NCBI GenBank assembly: GCA_003991915.1
Contig: RQTK01000165.1
Span: forward strand, 420,906-484,905
Direction of reading: 5' to 3'
Length of the DNA stretch: 64,000 nt
From: Elysia chlorotica
Taxonomy: Eukaryota > Mollusca > Gastropoda > Plakobranchidae
The notes under the pieces were generated by a model that was not told the origin of the DNA, searched no databases, and was given only the letters and a program-made list of their open reading frames with translations. Made by a program: the position numbers and the translations under genes. Position 1 is the stretch's first letter; every line of letters starts with the position of its first letter. Positions 23,230-34,988 of the stretch are shown here, piece by piece.

Positions 23230-23440
23230 TCCACTTTCCATTGTCCTTATATTGTATGGTTTACAGTCAAGTGGTAACTGTTAATGTATTAATTTGTTCT
23301 TCGATGATTGCACTAGTAACCACCCCACCTTTTTGTCTTCATAATATTTATATTGTATAGTATACATTCAAACGGCAATGTCCATGTATTTGTCCTCGAT
23401 GATTCATAATATTATGAACGTTTATCGCGTCAACGTAATG
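23230..23440. repeat. Degenerate ~105-bp tandem duplication
   Basis: ATATTGTATGGTTTACA...TTCGATGATT recurs as ATATTGTATAGTATACA...CTCGATGATT about 110 bp later, with a third partial similarity after it. Confidence 0.5.
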
Positions 23441-23697
23441 TCTATGTATGTAATGGTTTCTTTGTCCACTAGATATTATATTGGGAAGGGCGGTCCTTGA
23501 ATCGAGCCTCGTCTCTCGAATGTTTCATATCTGAGCACACTTCATTGCCATCCTGATACCTTCAGTCGTGAATGTCATTAGCAGGAGATGGCAAGGACTC
23601 TCTCGCCTTGTCAATGGGATCGATCCTCTCAAACAAACCTGAACCATTGAAAGGCTTGTGGGAGACAGGAGATAACGAGAGGAAGCTATTGGAGGAG

Positions 23698-23698
<1 letters not shown>

Positions 23699-23742
<44 letters not shown>
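23699..23742. repeat. (GA)n microsatellite
   Basis: About 21 GA units. Confidence 0.95.
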
Positions 23743-23745
<3 letters not shown>

Positions 23746-23997
23746 GAGATAGAGATTATAAAGAGAACTAAAAAGGGACGTAGACTATTTAAGAGACCGA
23801 AAACAATCTCAGAACTAAAGAATCCCAAAATGACAAGGGTATGGATGAACGAGAAACTTTAGTGGACTTTTGAAAGAAACAGAAAACTTTGGACAAATTG
23901 AGATCGAAAGCTGAGAAAGTTTGAAATTGTTTGGATCTATAGAAACCAGAATGTAAGGACTACACCTGAAGACCAGAAGGCATCTTAGAATACTGGA

Positions 23998-24148
23998 GAG
24001 ACCACAGAGCATCGAGTCCTTGTTCTGTCGATGTTCCTAATTGGATTCCTAAGTCTGGTCATTATTTATCTAGGAGACCACAGAGCATCGAGTCCTTGTT
24101 CTGTCGATGTTCCTAATTGGATTCCTAAGCCTCGTCATTATTTATCTA
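23998..24148. repeat. 76-bp tandem duplication
   Basis: Two copies starting GAGACCACAGAGCATCGAG at 23998 and 24074 differ at only a few positions (for example AAGTCTGGTC against AAGCCTCGTC). Confidence 0.92.
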
Positions 24149-24198
24149 GTGCATACGCTCCACTTGTGTCACTCAGTGACAGGGTTTACTGATTCAGA

Positions 24199-25120
24199 AA
24201 GTCACAATCAACGCGCAAATAACGCTTCTCTCCAGAATACTGTCGTCTGGAAAAGTCACAATCAGCGCGCAAATAACGCTTCTCTCCAGAATACTGTCGT
24301 CTAGAATAGTCACAATCAGTGTGGAAATAACACTACTCTCCAGAATACTGTCGTCTAGAAAAGTCACAATCAGCGTGGAAATAACTTGCTTCTCTCCAAA
24401 ATATTGTCGTCTAGAAAAGTCACAATCGGCGTGGAAATCTTGCTTCTTTCCAAAATACTGTCGTCTGGAAAAGTCACAATCAGCGCGCAAATAACACTAC
24501 TCTCCAGAATACTGTCGTCTAGAATAGTCACAATCAGTGTGGAAATAACGCTTCTTTCTACAATACTGTCGTCTAGAAAAGTCACAATCAGCGTGGAAAT
24601 AACGCTTCTTTCCACAATACTGTCGTCTAGAAAAGTCACAATCAGCGCGCAAATAACGCTTCTCTCCACAATACTGTCGTCTAGAAAAGTCACAATCAGC
24701 GTGGAAATAACTTCTTCTCTCCAAATACTGTCGTCTAGAAAAGTCACAATTAGCGCGCAAATAACGCTTCTCTCCACAATACTGTCGTCTGGAAAAGTCA
24801 CAATCAGCTCGCAAATAACGCTTCTTCTAACGATACTGTCGTCTGAAAAAGTGACAATCAGAGAACAAAAACGGTGTTTTCCCCACAAATACTTTCGTCT
24901 GGAAAAGTCACAATCAGCAATGTTGCCGTCTGTGAAAGTCACAATCAGCTTGCAAATTACGCTTATTTTCTCAACGCGATTGTCTGTGAAAGTTTCAATC
25001 AGTCTGAAAATATTGCTCCTTTCTACAACATTGTCGTCTGGTAAAGTCACAATCGACGTGGAGATCTTGCTTCTTTCCAAAATACTGTCGTCTGGTAGAG
25101 TCACAATCAGCCTTCATATA
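24199..25120. repeat. 54-bp minisatellite (~17 units)
   Basis: The unit is AAAAGTCACAATCAGCGCGC, then AAATAACGCTTCTCTCCA, then GAATACTGTCGTCTAG. Because the period is a multiple of three, several frames stay open: 274 codons on the plus strand (ITLLSTILSSRKVTISAQ repeats) and up to 244 codons on the minus (VICALIVTFLDDSIVERS repeats, plus a frame with RADCDFSRRQYCGEKRYL). Units of slightly different length switch frames, and divergence increases toward 25000. No start context, signal peptide or conserved domain supports a protein, though the length of open frame merits a check. Confidence 0.95.
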
Positions 25121-26082
25121 ACGCTTCTTTCCACAACACTCTTGCGAAAGGGTTGGTATGAAATCCTAGTCGAAGAAGACAAGATTGAATGCCATGGTGA
25201 AGAGCTGTGATGAATATAATAATTATAGAAAATGACAGAAGGCAGGGACGCATTGGTAAAGAAAAGTGAAGGAAGACAAGAGTTCTTAAAGAATGCGATG
25301 ATATGTTTTCAAGAATCGATCTATACTGAAAAAAGATATGAGACAAGGAAGTATCGTTAAGTGGAATGTAAGGGAATAAGTTGTGATGGATAGTTTTGAA
25401 GGATGATAGAAAAGGACTAGGGGTTGGAAAGTATTGATAAATGGAATGTATGGGGAAAGGTTTTACTCATGGATGTTTCTGAGTACGAGTTGCCAATGAA
25501 AAATTAATGGGGGAAGAAATAGGAGGCAAGGAAGCGCTCGTAAAGAGGAATATGAGGTAAAACAAGTTTTATATGGATTTAAAAGGAAAAAATCTAATGA
25601 AGATTTTCGAGGGATATATTAAAAAAGACTGGAGGTGGAGAAATATTGCGAATACGAATATAAGAGGAGACAAGATGCCCTACACACGAAGAAGAGTTAC
25701 GCTACTTTAGTCATATCGCTATGGTTAATTCGATAACCTCCAAGCAACTTGCACTTATACTGTGCAGACAAAGTCATGGTCTTACTTCATTGTTGGTAGC
25801 CAAGCAAAATTTCATTTGGTGGACTCATACTCATTGGCTACACATCTGTATTCTTATATTTTACCTTGAGCAACCCACGCCTTTCAACCCAAGTTATAAC
25901 AAACAACATATGAGCACTTTTGTTTTTGTTGCAGTTTTGTTGTTTTCATCGTGAAATTAAAACCTGACGGTCGACTTGTAAACATTTGAAATGATAATTT
26001 TTTTTATGTCCGCCTCTATATGTGATGCGTAGTTGAATAGAGGAAGGAATCGAAAACTTGTTCGAATTTCGAAAGAGAGAAA
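25121..26082. other. Unassigned purine-rich sequence
   Basis: Imperfect GAAGA/GGAATG-rich units between 25200 and 25700 look like a decayed repeat (AAGTGGAATGTAAGGG and AAATGGAATGTATGGG recur). No gene seen. Confidence 0.4.
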
Positions 26083-26260
26083 GAGGTGACTCAATCAAGG
26101 TATAACGCGCAGCTTCTAACCGGGAAGTCCTTGGTTCAATCCTTGGCCCGACCGCTTTGATCCCTACTGGTTGGGTCGGATCAGTAATATAATATGACTG
26201 GTTGAGACAGGCGAAGGCCTGGAGTCCCCGCTCTTTGCAGTGTACCAGCACATACAATTA
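26083..26260 (+). mobile_element. SINE copy
   Basis: Head with AAGTCCTTGGTTCAATCCTT (B box), then CTACTGGTTGGGTCGGATCA, ATATGACTGGTTGAGACAGG and GGAGTCCCCGCTCTTTGCAG, as in other copies. It ends inside the body; the CAACT tail is missing. Confidence 0.75.
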
Positions 26261-26836
26261 TTTTTCAGATATCAGTCTTGGTACTTCTCCTGGTTATACT
26301 CTGTTTCTGACATTAGAGGGAAACAAGCAAGGAAAAGAGAAAATAAGGTAAAAAACAAAACAAAACTCTGGTAGGTAAGACTAAAAAAAATAATGTAAAA
26401 GCAGAAGAAAGAACAAAATACATGTAGTGTGACTGGGAATCAAACTTGCACCTCTGTGTTTCATCAATCGCACTACAGAAATAAGTTCAAACACGCGCTT
26501 CACAGAAACAAGTTCATTAACACAGTCACTTGTTCTATTTGTTGGTGTCAAGTATCCAGTGTTTGTCCCGGCTTTTATCGTTGCTTGTCGACCTCATCTG
26601 TGACACACAACTATTTATTGAAAAATAACATTCCAGGGAGTTCATGAAGTTATTCAGGACATTTGTTGATGCTCATGTTTGTGTTTATGATAATCACTTT
26701 GGTTAACTCTAGATATAGAGACTATTACACGTGCTTATAAAATTAGTGAGCACATAGTTTTTACAATCGTACATGTGTAAAAAACACATTATTTTTGTGT
26801 ATATTAATTGATCCTTTACGGAGTGATAAATAGGGA
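26261..26836. other. Unassigned sequence
   Basis: No gene-like signal recognised. Confidence 0.35.
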
Positions 26837-26845
26837 GAGAGAGAC

Positions 26846-26890
<45 letters not shown>
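26837..26890. repeat. (GA)n microsatellite
   Basis: About 26 GA units with one CATAGA interruption. Confidence 0.95.
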
Positions 26891-26893
<3 letters not shown>

Positions 26894-27140
26894 GAGAAAA
26901 AAAGGGAACACAATTACCTATGATTCATCGTAAAATGACAAAACGAGTTGTCCTCTAGTCCTAAGTCTTAAGGTAAAGATTAAGAAAAAAAGAGAAAAAC
27001 AACTCAAAGAGATGTATTGTTTAGAAATAAATGGGATGCTTGATTTGATAGAAGAAGAGCCTCTTGTATTTACTTGAATAATAAATAATAAATCTAATTT
27101 ATTCCGAGAAAATCATTCTATTCTAGAGTTGATAATAACA

Positions 27141-27494
27141 TTATATAAAATAATCGAGGCGGGTCGCGCAATGTACGAGTAGATATCTAGTGCGACTCAC
27201 CCCGAGTTCCAACTTAGATCTGGTCACAACCACAGACACAGTCATTGTGGACCCTGGCTTCCGGTCTCCCCGACATTCTGTTTGTATTCGTGATCTCGAA
27301 GTATCCCGCGAGAGCCTTGATGGGGGCTGATCTTTGTAAAAAAATAAATACCAGCAGAAGCCCAGCGCGGTTTGCGTCTGTGTACTCACTAACTCTGTAG
27401 TCTGTTGTCTGTTGTCTGATTTCTGTTGTCTAATGTAGGGAGATTTGGGAGTATGAGCCGTGCCTCCGACAAGATTTGCTAGCCCGCCAAACAA
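27141..27494 (-). other. Open frame of unknown nature, possibly transposon-derived
   Basis: A 117-codon frame lies in a GC-richer patch. The N-terminal MFGGLANLVGGT and a central RGDRKPGSTMTVSVVVTRSK segment are not low complexity, but I recognise no domain. The minus-strand DNA starts TGTTTGGCGGGCTAGC and contains a TATTTATTTTTT stretch, loosely LTR-like, but no partner LTR, primer-binding site or target duplication is visible. It may be a mobile-element remnant or chance. Confidence 0.2.
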
Positions 27495-28045
27495 GCTTGT
27501 GTCGCTTTGAGGTTTGAGCTTTGTCGTTTGTGGCCGTGGTTTGTTTCACTTTGTCGTTTGTGCCGCTTTGAGCTCTCTGGTTTGAGGTTTGAGATAATTA
27601 TGTGATGTGTGGTTTGTACTATTGAGTTTGTATTGTATGATTCATTCTCTGTGGTATGATTGCGATTTCCTGAGTTATTGCTTATGTTTAGTGGTGTGTG
27701 GTATGTGGTTTGTGGTTTGTATTCTAAGGTATGTGCTCTGAGGTTTGTACGTGGTGCTCTGAGGTTTGTACTTTGTTCTCTGAGGTTTGTGCTTTGTACC
27801 GTGAGGTTTGTACTTTGTGCTCATAGCTTTGTGCTTTGCACCCTGAGGTTTCTAATTTGTGCTCTAAGGTTTGTACTTGATGGTCTAAGGTTTGTACTTT
27901 GTGTGCTCTGAGGTATGTTAATTTGTACTCTGAAGTTTGTGCTTTGTACTCTGTAGTTTGTGCTTTGTACTCTGAAGTTTGTGCTTTGTGCTCTGAAATT
28001 TGTACTTTGTGCTCTGAGCTTTATGCTTTGCGCACAGATGTTTAC
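27490..28045. repeat. 21-bp minisatellite, GCTCTGAGGTTTGTACTTTGT
   Basis: About 15 good units (27700-28035) are preceded by more diverged GTTTGAGGTTTGAGC-like units from 27490. The plus strand reads LRFVLCA repeats. Indels not divisible by three (for example near 27905 and 27918) break the frame, arguing against coding selection. Confidence 0.9.
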
Positions 28046-28664
28046 GCTCTATGGTTTTAGGTTAGTTGTTCGTTCTCGGCGGATCGTGATTTGTGATTTT
28101 GATTTGTTTTTTCCTCGTTCGGCCGCACACCACCAATCTTGTGACGCAAGGTTGGTCTCTTATGTGGGCGTTGTCTAATTCCATTGGCACTGTTTTAGAA
28201 AAATATCTTGCAAGCAAGAAAGAAAGAAGCTAACTATCTCGCATAGAAACAAACTATCGTGCTACCGCACACAACCTAGTCTAACTCTAAACGGATCTTC
28301 TTGAGTCGACCTTATCTGATGTTCGTGATCTGGGCTCATATTACTTTGTGGTGAGGACAAATGAGCCACCTCGATATAGTCCTGTTCTCTCTTTATTTTT
28401 GCACTCAAATGAACGGTCAACGTTGAAATCGCATATGGCCATACTTATGATGCTAACGTTTGTGTTTACGAAAATTAAACAAGTGTTTATTACCGATATT
28501 CATGATCACATTGAAGCGACAGTCATACGTAATTATAACTATCGACAAATATGTCTCTTTCTTTGGCAAATCGTGTTTTCAAGGAACTATGTGCACAGTT
28601 GATTAGTAATATGACTTTAGTAATATGACTTTTTTTACAAACCTGCTAATCAATCAGACAATTA
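28046..28664. other. Unassigned sequence
   Basis: No recognised feature. Confidence 0.35.
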
Positions 28665-28679
28665 TTCTCTCTCTCTGCC

Positions 28680-28725
<46 letters not shown>
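28665..28725. repeat. (CT)n microsatellite
   Basis: About 28 CT units with a few CTGC/CTGT variants. Confidence 0.95.
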
Positions 28726-28728
<3 letters not shown>

Positions 28729-28764
28729 CTATGTCGTCTCAATACCAAGTGGTTGAACAACAAG

Positions 28765-28860
28765 GAAGCCACGTAGCTCAGTCGATAGTGCTCTAGCTTA
28801 TCGAGCAGAATCACCAAGGTTTGAACGTCAGCCTGTGCCTGTATAACATTCATAAGTAGA
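28765..28860 (+). mobile_element. SINE tRNA-like head
   Basis: CACGTAGCTCAGTCGATAG (good A box) and AAGGTTTGAACGTC (degenerate B box) are at tRNA spacing, followed by GTCAGCCTGTGCCTGTATAA. The stem pairing is too poor and the B box too altered for a tRNA gene. Confidence 0.5.
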
Positions 28861-29269
28861 CTTATCACCTAAAACTAGTCAATGATTTTGTTTTTGTTTT
28901 TATGAACAATGAGTGGATTCCTTTACGACATTAGTATCATTTTATGGACATTGTTGCTAGTAGAAGGTGAAAAGAGCATTCTTTGCTACTGCCTAATGTC
29001 AGAAATCACACTTACCGTAACAAGCAAACTACTTTTCACATCAAGCGTCCTGTTCTGTTGTTGTTGTTTTTTTACTACGGAAAACTGGCCTTTTTCCCCA
29101 CTCGACATGCCAACACTATGATTTTGAAATGCATATTGAAACAATGATTTTTGTGCCACACCTTGATTCACTAATACTATCATGACAAATTCTGACTATT
29201 GTTTTTAACCTTTAGAGAAGCATGTGGGGAAACGACGCTTGTAATTTGATACTTCATATTGCCTTGGGC

Positions 29270-29725
29270 TTGGGCGTTACACTTGATTTTTGATGGTTTA
29301 TTAACGCTCAACAACAGACACTAAGCTATATCAACCTGTCAGCTTCAGACTACCGTCTAACAAATTTATGTGCTGCCACACGGTGAGTTGGTCTATTAAC
29401 GCTCATCGTCAGCAGCTAAACTATAATGTCGAAGGGTCCCAAGACTAAAATCTAACAATTTTACGCGCTGCCACACGTGGAGTTTGTTTCTTAATGCCCA
29501 TCGTCAGCAGCGGAGCTATAACGTGGAAGAGTCTCAAGTCGGACAACCTCTCGCGCTGCCACACCAAGCAATTACAGGATTTCTATTCAGGACTTCTGTC
29601 TCAACCGTTCACATTATATTGGCACCGACACAATCAGTGGGAAAACAAGGCGCCCCGAACGGGGATCGAACCAGGATTATCCCGATTAGGAGTTCCACGC
29701 TCTACAATTGAGGCATCTTGCCCCC
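29270..29725 (-). mobile_element. SINE copy with triplicated 3' tail block
   Basis: The minus strand has a head (CGTGGAACTCCTAATCGGG, GGTTCGATCCCC B box) and body (CACTGATTGTGTCGGTGCCA). After these the ~85-bp tail block occurs three times in tandem: about 29490-29565, 29390-29480 and 29300-29386. Each block contains a GCTGCCACACG-type element and a TTAACGCTCATCGTCAGCAG-like element. Other copies carry one block. Confidence 0.75.
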
Positions 29726-29991
29726 TTCCACCACAGCCCTCCCCCACACCTCATAATGAAATATCTATTTACAAATGTTTTTCACACCAGGACATGTTAC
29801 AGCTAGCAACAAAACTACAATTTTCTAACGTTCACTCCTTTATTATGTGAATATATTGGTATGTAGTTAGATGGATAGATAGATATAGCAATAGATAAAG
29901 ATAGAGAGAAGGGGGTAGGCATTAAGTGTGAGAATGAGAGGGAGATCAATCTTGGTAAAGAAAAGGAGAGATAGAGAGGGGTAAAGGGAAA

Positions 29992-30100
<109 letters not shown>

Positions 30101-30226
30101 CAGACAGAGATATAAGGTTGGTGAGAATGAAGATAGAAAGGGGCATACACACAGGCAGACGTATAAAGAAAGAGGAATAGAGGTAGGGAATAGAATGTGA
30201 GGAAGAATAGAAGAGAAAGGGAGAGT

Positions 30227-30352
<126 letters not shown>

Positions 30353-31189
30353 ATAGAGAGACTGTAGTGAGTAGGACAGACTGAGAGACATAAAGTGGGA
30401 CAGGGAGAAAGAGAGAGATAGAGAGAGGAGAGATAGAGAGAGGAGAGATAGAGAGAGAGACAGAGAGACCGAGAGAGACAAAGAGAGAGACAGAGAAACA
30501 CACAGAAAGAAACCGAGACATAGTGAGGAAAATATAGAGAGCTAGAGAGAGATTAAAGAAGCAAGGGCTACAGTAGAAAGGCTCTGCAGGACAGATCTTC
30601 GTTACAGCTCTTGTGGCGCTTGTAAACAGTTTACGCTAATAGACCAGCTAGCCTAACTCTGAATAATAGATGAGCATGAAGTGGAAGCCAATCTCGCCAG
30701 CTTTCTTTTTCCTTATGTGCTTGGATCGAAAAAAACATTTCCTTTGGGCTTATGGATATGGATGTGTTTTTTATGCAAGTTTCTGGATCTGATGTCTCAT
30801 TTTAAATAACATTTTTTTGCCTAGACGGAAAATTTGAAGCTGCTTTTTTTTTAAACTGAAAGAAAATTAGTTTGTATCAATTTTGGATTAGGCTCATTAA
30901 GATTGTTATGCAGGAAGATAAGTTATCTTCTTGGGTTTTACTGCGCGCGCATTTTATTGCTTTGCGAGAAATGGGACACTGTTTCTTTTGTTATTATTGG
31001 ATCAAATGTAAAAACTATTAAGGTTGTTAAACTGGAAGATGGATATTTTAAACAATATTTAAAATTTAATTTTTTTACATGTATTGTGTTTTTTTATCCA
31101 CCGGGCCCTATGTGTCTTTTTGCTTTGTAAAGTAACGTGATCTCGCTAATTTTTTGTTCATCTCTGTAGAATTTAACATTTTGCCACAA
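30353..31189. other. GA-rich lead-out and unassigned sequence
   Basis: Imperfect GA-rich sequence extends to about 30555; then nothing recognisable. Confidence 0.4.
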
Positions 31190-31282
31190 AACTCCGTAAC
31201 AGCAGTATCAAGTATACAGCAGAGGTTTGAAAAACTAACCGTAACAGCAGTATCAAGTATACAGTAGAGGTTTGAAAATCCA
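31190..31282. repeat. 45-bp tandem duplication
   Basis: Two adjacent copies of CCGTAACAGCAGTATCAAGT...GAGGTTTGAAAA differ at one base (CAGCAGAGG/CAGTAGAGG). Confidence 0.9.
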
Positions 31283-32674
31283 TCATCGTAGTTTGAAGCT
31301 TGAACTCAATATTTTTTTCTTTTTCAGTCCCAATGTTATCAAATGTTCAATCATTTTTAATGCATTTTTAACCAGTCCGTTTCTATACAAATCCATAAAC
31401 TGTTTGAGTGGCGTCACTTCCTGTTGTCATACCAACAATTGGCTCGGTTATCGGATACTTGTGATTTATGTTAAGTGATCGAAAAGATAACAAGCATGAT
31501 TTAGGAAGTGACTGGAGTTCAGAACATCGACTGTAGCATCTGGGCTGGTTATCAAAATTGCTCAACCATCTTTGTTCCCTTTTTGTTAGGGCATAAAGAA
31601 GGCTTCCCCAAAAAACCCAACAACAAACAGGCAGTTACCGAATCAGACAATTATTTGCATTTAGATTGAAAGTGAGTTATATCATTGAAGTATTTTGTTC
31701 AATTAGATCAGTTTACATTATGCCGTGTAGGCTGAGTAGGCCTGATACAAATTTTTGCGAGTATCGTTTTACTTCAACCACGGTAATTATTAAATAGAAA
31801 TAGATCACTGCTACTATGATTACGCAATAATATGTAACTTTTATCAATTCTATGACTTGGCCTACGGGTAGGCGAAAGAAGTAGAGTTATACAGACTCTA
31901 CCAACCAAGGCTATCATTGCTACTGGTAGGGAAGTCGATATATCAGACCTTTTTCTCGAGTCTGAACCGATTGTAAGGAAAACCTTGTCCTAACGGAGGA
32001 CAGCGGGTCATTTGAAAGGCGTCGAAAAAAAAAAGTAAGGCCAATTGGGGACGAGGACATTATTAGTTTAAAATAACTGAGGAGGGCGCATAATCCACAT
32101 GGCAAGTGCATTGGCTTGCTAGATCGTCATTTAGCTAAAACTGGGGATTGATTATGAGCTGACTAGGTGCTCCTTTCTCTTTGTAGGAATGTACAGAAAA
32201 TCCAGGAGACCCACCTAAACTTACCAAAGATCACATCACAAAAAGTGGATTAATCGCGCGTTAGGAGGAAGGCCGTGAGCTGCGAAACTCTATAATGAGT
32301 CTTCTTTCCCCACCCCCCTCCACTCCCGCCTCTTCCTCAACTCTCCCTCTTCTCCCCTCCCCCCTCCCCCGGCTTTGATACTTCTCTGGCCTTATTACAC
32401 AATCTCACTAATTTACTTTCTTTCTTTATCAAGGATTTTTAACCTTACTTTCTTGTGTCGTTGGAATTTTTCTATAGAACTTTCTTCTGCTAGCCATTAG
32501 TTAATATGGTGCTAATTTCGTTTGGATTAGTCCGAAATACATTAGTATTCAAGTTTAATGATTTCGGGACGATGTTACTGTGCTCCTGTTTAGTTTATAG
32601 GATTGGAATGATCGCAGTGAAAAACTGAATTAACACTAAATCGAGCACCACACTTGGCCATCAACACAGCAAGG
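31283..32674. other. Unassigned sequence
   Basis: A C-rich patch at 32310-32380 and short AT-rich stretches are present. No gene or RNA is recognised. Confidence 0.35.
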
Positions 32675-33145
32675 CGTGAAACTAGCGTGACTTGCTGTCA
32701 ATCCCGTCATACTGCTGTCTTTTTGGAGAGAACACTGGAATCACTGTTATATTTAGACGTGAAATAGATTAGCGGTCATACTGGTCTCTTTTTGGAGAGC
32801 AGATTGGAATCACTTATACTTAGACGTGAAACAGACTAGCTGTCATACTGCTGTCTTTGGGATAGCGGGCTGAACTAACTTGTATGGACGTGAAACAGAC
32901 TGCTGTCTGTGGAAGAACATGTTGGACTAACGAATATATACGTGAAACAGACTAGCAGTCATTCTGCTGTTTTTAGGAGAAGGATCTGTACTCATCTATT
33001 TAAGCGTGATTCAGACGAGCTGCCATACTAATGTCTGTGGCAGAGCGGTCTGGGCTATTAATTTAGACGTGGAACAATCTGTCATATTTATTTACTGCTG
33101 TCTTTGGAAGAGCGAGCTGGACCCAACCATATAGATCTCTACATT
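32675..33145. repeat. Degenerate minisatellite, ~55-65 bp units (about 8)
   Basis: Units share ACGTGAAACAGACTAGC, GTCATACTGCTGTCTTTGG and a GA(G/A)CG(G/A)(G/C)CTGGA-like end. The order is kept but the lengths vary (about 45-70 bp). Confidence 0.75.
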
Positions 33146-34104
33146 ATAACCAGTGTTAAAACCGTGTGGACAGGCGATGTGACCATCAACTAGGATTGAC
33201 TCTATACCAGTCAGAAGCTCGGTATACCAGTTACCAGGTTGACAGCCCATGTCCCCAGGTCCCGATGGATGTTTCCCGTCTGCTACATCTCGGCATCGGG
33301 TGAGTAGTACTGTTGATACATCTCATCATTGTTTTTGTTGCTTCTGTAAACAAAAGTGTATATTATCGTTCCTATCGACTTCTAAAGCAGCCGGACGGTG
33401 TTCCCAAATCGCTCATCCTTATTCTTCGAGCCCTATTTCCTTAGGTCCGGCTTCGCAAAAAAAAAAAGAAGATTTGTACAAGCCCGAACAAATTGGGCTG
33501 ACAGTTTTAGTGCGGTGGTTTAGAAGTCGATAGTTCTGGTAGATCTATATAAGGATAGATTGACCAATAATTCACAGTATCTCTAAATAAACTTCTACTT
33601 TAGAGAATGCCTCAGTCTATCTATTCCATGTCTTCTTATTGATACAGTTTTTATGCCAACGTCTATGAATTGACAACAAAACATACGATGCAGCTCTCCT
33701 GAGTCAACAAACCAAAAACAATAATTACATAATTATTTAATATAAAGGAATTGTTTGTTAGCCTCAACTGTCGTTTCCACATTGCACGCTACTGACTTTT
33801 CTCCTATCGCCCATTGACGTACCTGACAGGTTTAATGAAAAAAACATATTATGTCACACTAGAAATTTCGCCATGTCACCATGATTTTCAAGGCTAGATA
33901 AAATTAACTACACAACAACAACCTGATTCATATGTCTTAAAATTGTTTTTTTTTTTAATTATTGGAATTGACTGAGCGTCCACAGATCAATCTCTAATGC
34001 GTACTGTACAGTTTAAAACAAGTCACAGCTGATGTTGAGATAATCATGTTTACACGGAACGATGGATGACGCTAGCAAGGTCGTAGTGCTAAAATAAATG
34101 ATTT
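33146..34104. other. Unassigned sequence
   Basis: A ~95-codon frame at 33249-33533 has no recognised motif. It contains CATCGG/GTGAGT, a 5' splice-like match at about 33299. I cannot define an exon. Confidence 0.3.
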
Positions 34105-34360
34105 GGGGATCGAACTGACGCATTTGATAGAGCGCTCGTCTACCAATTTGTAGATCACCGGTTCAAAACCCATGATCTGCACAACGTTTATTTGTTCGAT
34201 TTCCTTCCCTTCTGGCTGAGTCAGTGCCAATGTACCGTAACCGAACCAACAAAGACTGGAATCCTGGAATCCCCGTACTGTCTCTGTGTGGCAGTACGTA
34301 AAATTTTCAGACGTGAGTGTTGGCACCTGTCCACCATATAGCCATGCACGTTACATTGCA
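34105..34360 (+). mobile_element. SINE copy
   Basis: Head GATAGAGCGCTCGTCTACC, B box CACCGGTTCAAAACCC, body GGCTGAGTCAGTGCCAATGT and GGAATCCCCGTACTGTCTCT, tail TTTTCAGACGTGAGTGTTGG and CCACCATATAGCC. The CAACT end is degraded. Confidence 0.75.
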
Positions 34361-34619
34361 CGTAGAGAAACCAACTCACTGACTCTTCACAAATTGGCAT
34401 GTCGTCAGCAGACCCCAGGAGTCTGCCTTTCATGTTGTGAGAGATTTGTGGAGAGCCGCTTATCTTGACAGATTTACCTTTCTGTACAAATTGTGAATAA
34501 CACGAAAGGATTCACGTTACATCAGAGCATATTGTGAAACAGTGTTAATCGCTTTGCACAAACACACCTTTGGTTTTCTGACGAGTTTGGTTGTTTACTT
34601 TCAAGCATGCCTTATCTGC

Positions 34620-34636
34620 CCGTCTCTCTCCCAGCC

Positions 34637-34678
<42 letters not shown>
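34620..34678. repeat. (CT)n microsatellite
   Basis: About 25 CT units inside a longer imperfect pyrimidine tract reaching 34740. Confidence 0.95.
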
Positions 34679-34681
<3 letters not shown>

Positions 34682-34836
34682 CTTTCTTTCTCTTTGTCCC
34701 TCTGTCTCTATTACCCTCTTCTTTTCTCTGTCTCTCTATGCAGATTACCTTTCCTATCGTCTTCGTCTTTGTTACGGGCACTACTATCGCAAGACCTCAG
34801 CTAGATCTATTTTATCTACTGCTCCCCTCGAGAATC

Positions 34837-34988
34837 TGTGACCGGCTGAGACAGGAGTCATGGTATCCCCGCCCTGTCTCGTGTGTGGCAGCACATACAA
34901 TTGTCAGACGTCCGTCTTGGGGCCCGTCCACAATATAGCCTATATAGTGCTGATGTTGGGCGTTAAAACCAACTCAACTCAACTGAAC
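34837..34988 (+). mobile_element. 5'-truncated SINE flanked by 13-bp target-site duplication
   Basis: The body TGTGACCGGCTGAGACAGG to ...AAACCAACTCAACTCAACTG lacks the tRNA-like head. It is flanked on both sides by CCCCTCGAGAATC (34824-34836 and 34989-35001). The related repeat copy at about 35451-35470 shows the unoccupied site, so the insertion is defined precisely. Confidence 0.92.

Noticed and set aside
24199..25120. CRISPR-like regular repeat
   Set aside because: Units are contiguous and vary throughout; there are no conserved direct repeats separated by unique spacers and no cas genes, and the context is eukaryotic.
27141..27494. Solo LTR
   Set aside because: Only loosely LTR-like; no second LTR, primer-binding site, polypurine tract or target duplication could be identified.
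28765..28840. tRNA gene
   Set aside because: Box A is good but box B and stem pairing are degenerate, and the continuation matches the SINE body; same verdict for the heads at 12830, 35215, 40003 and 42700.
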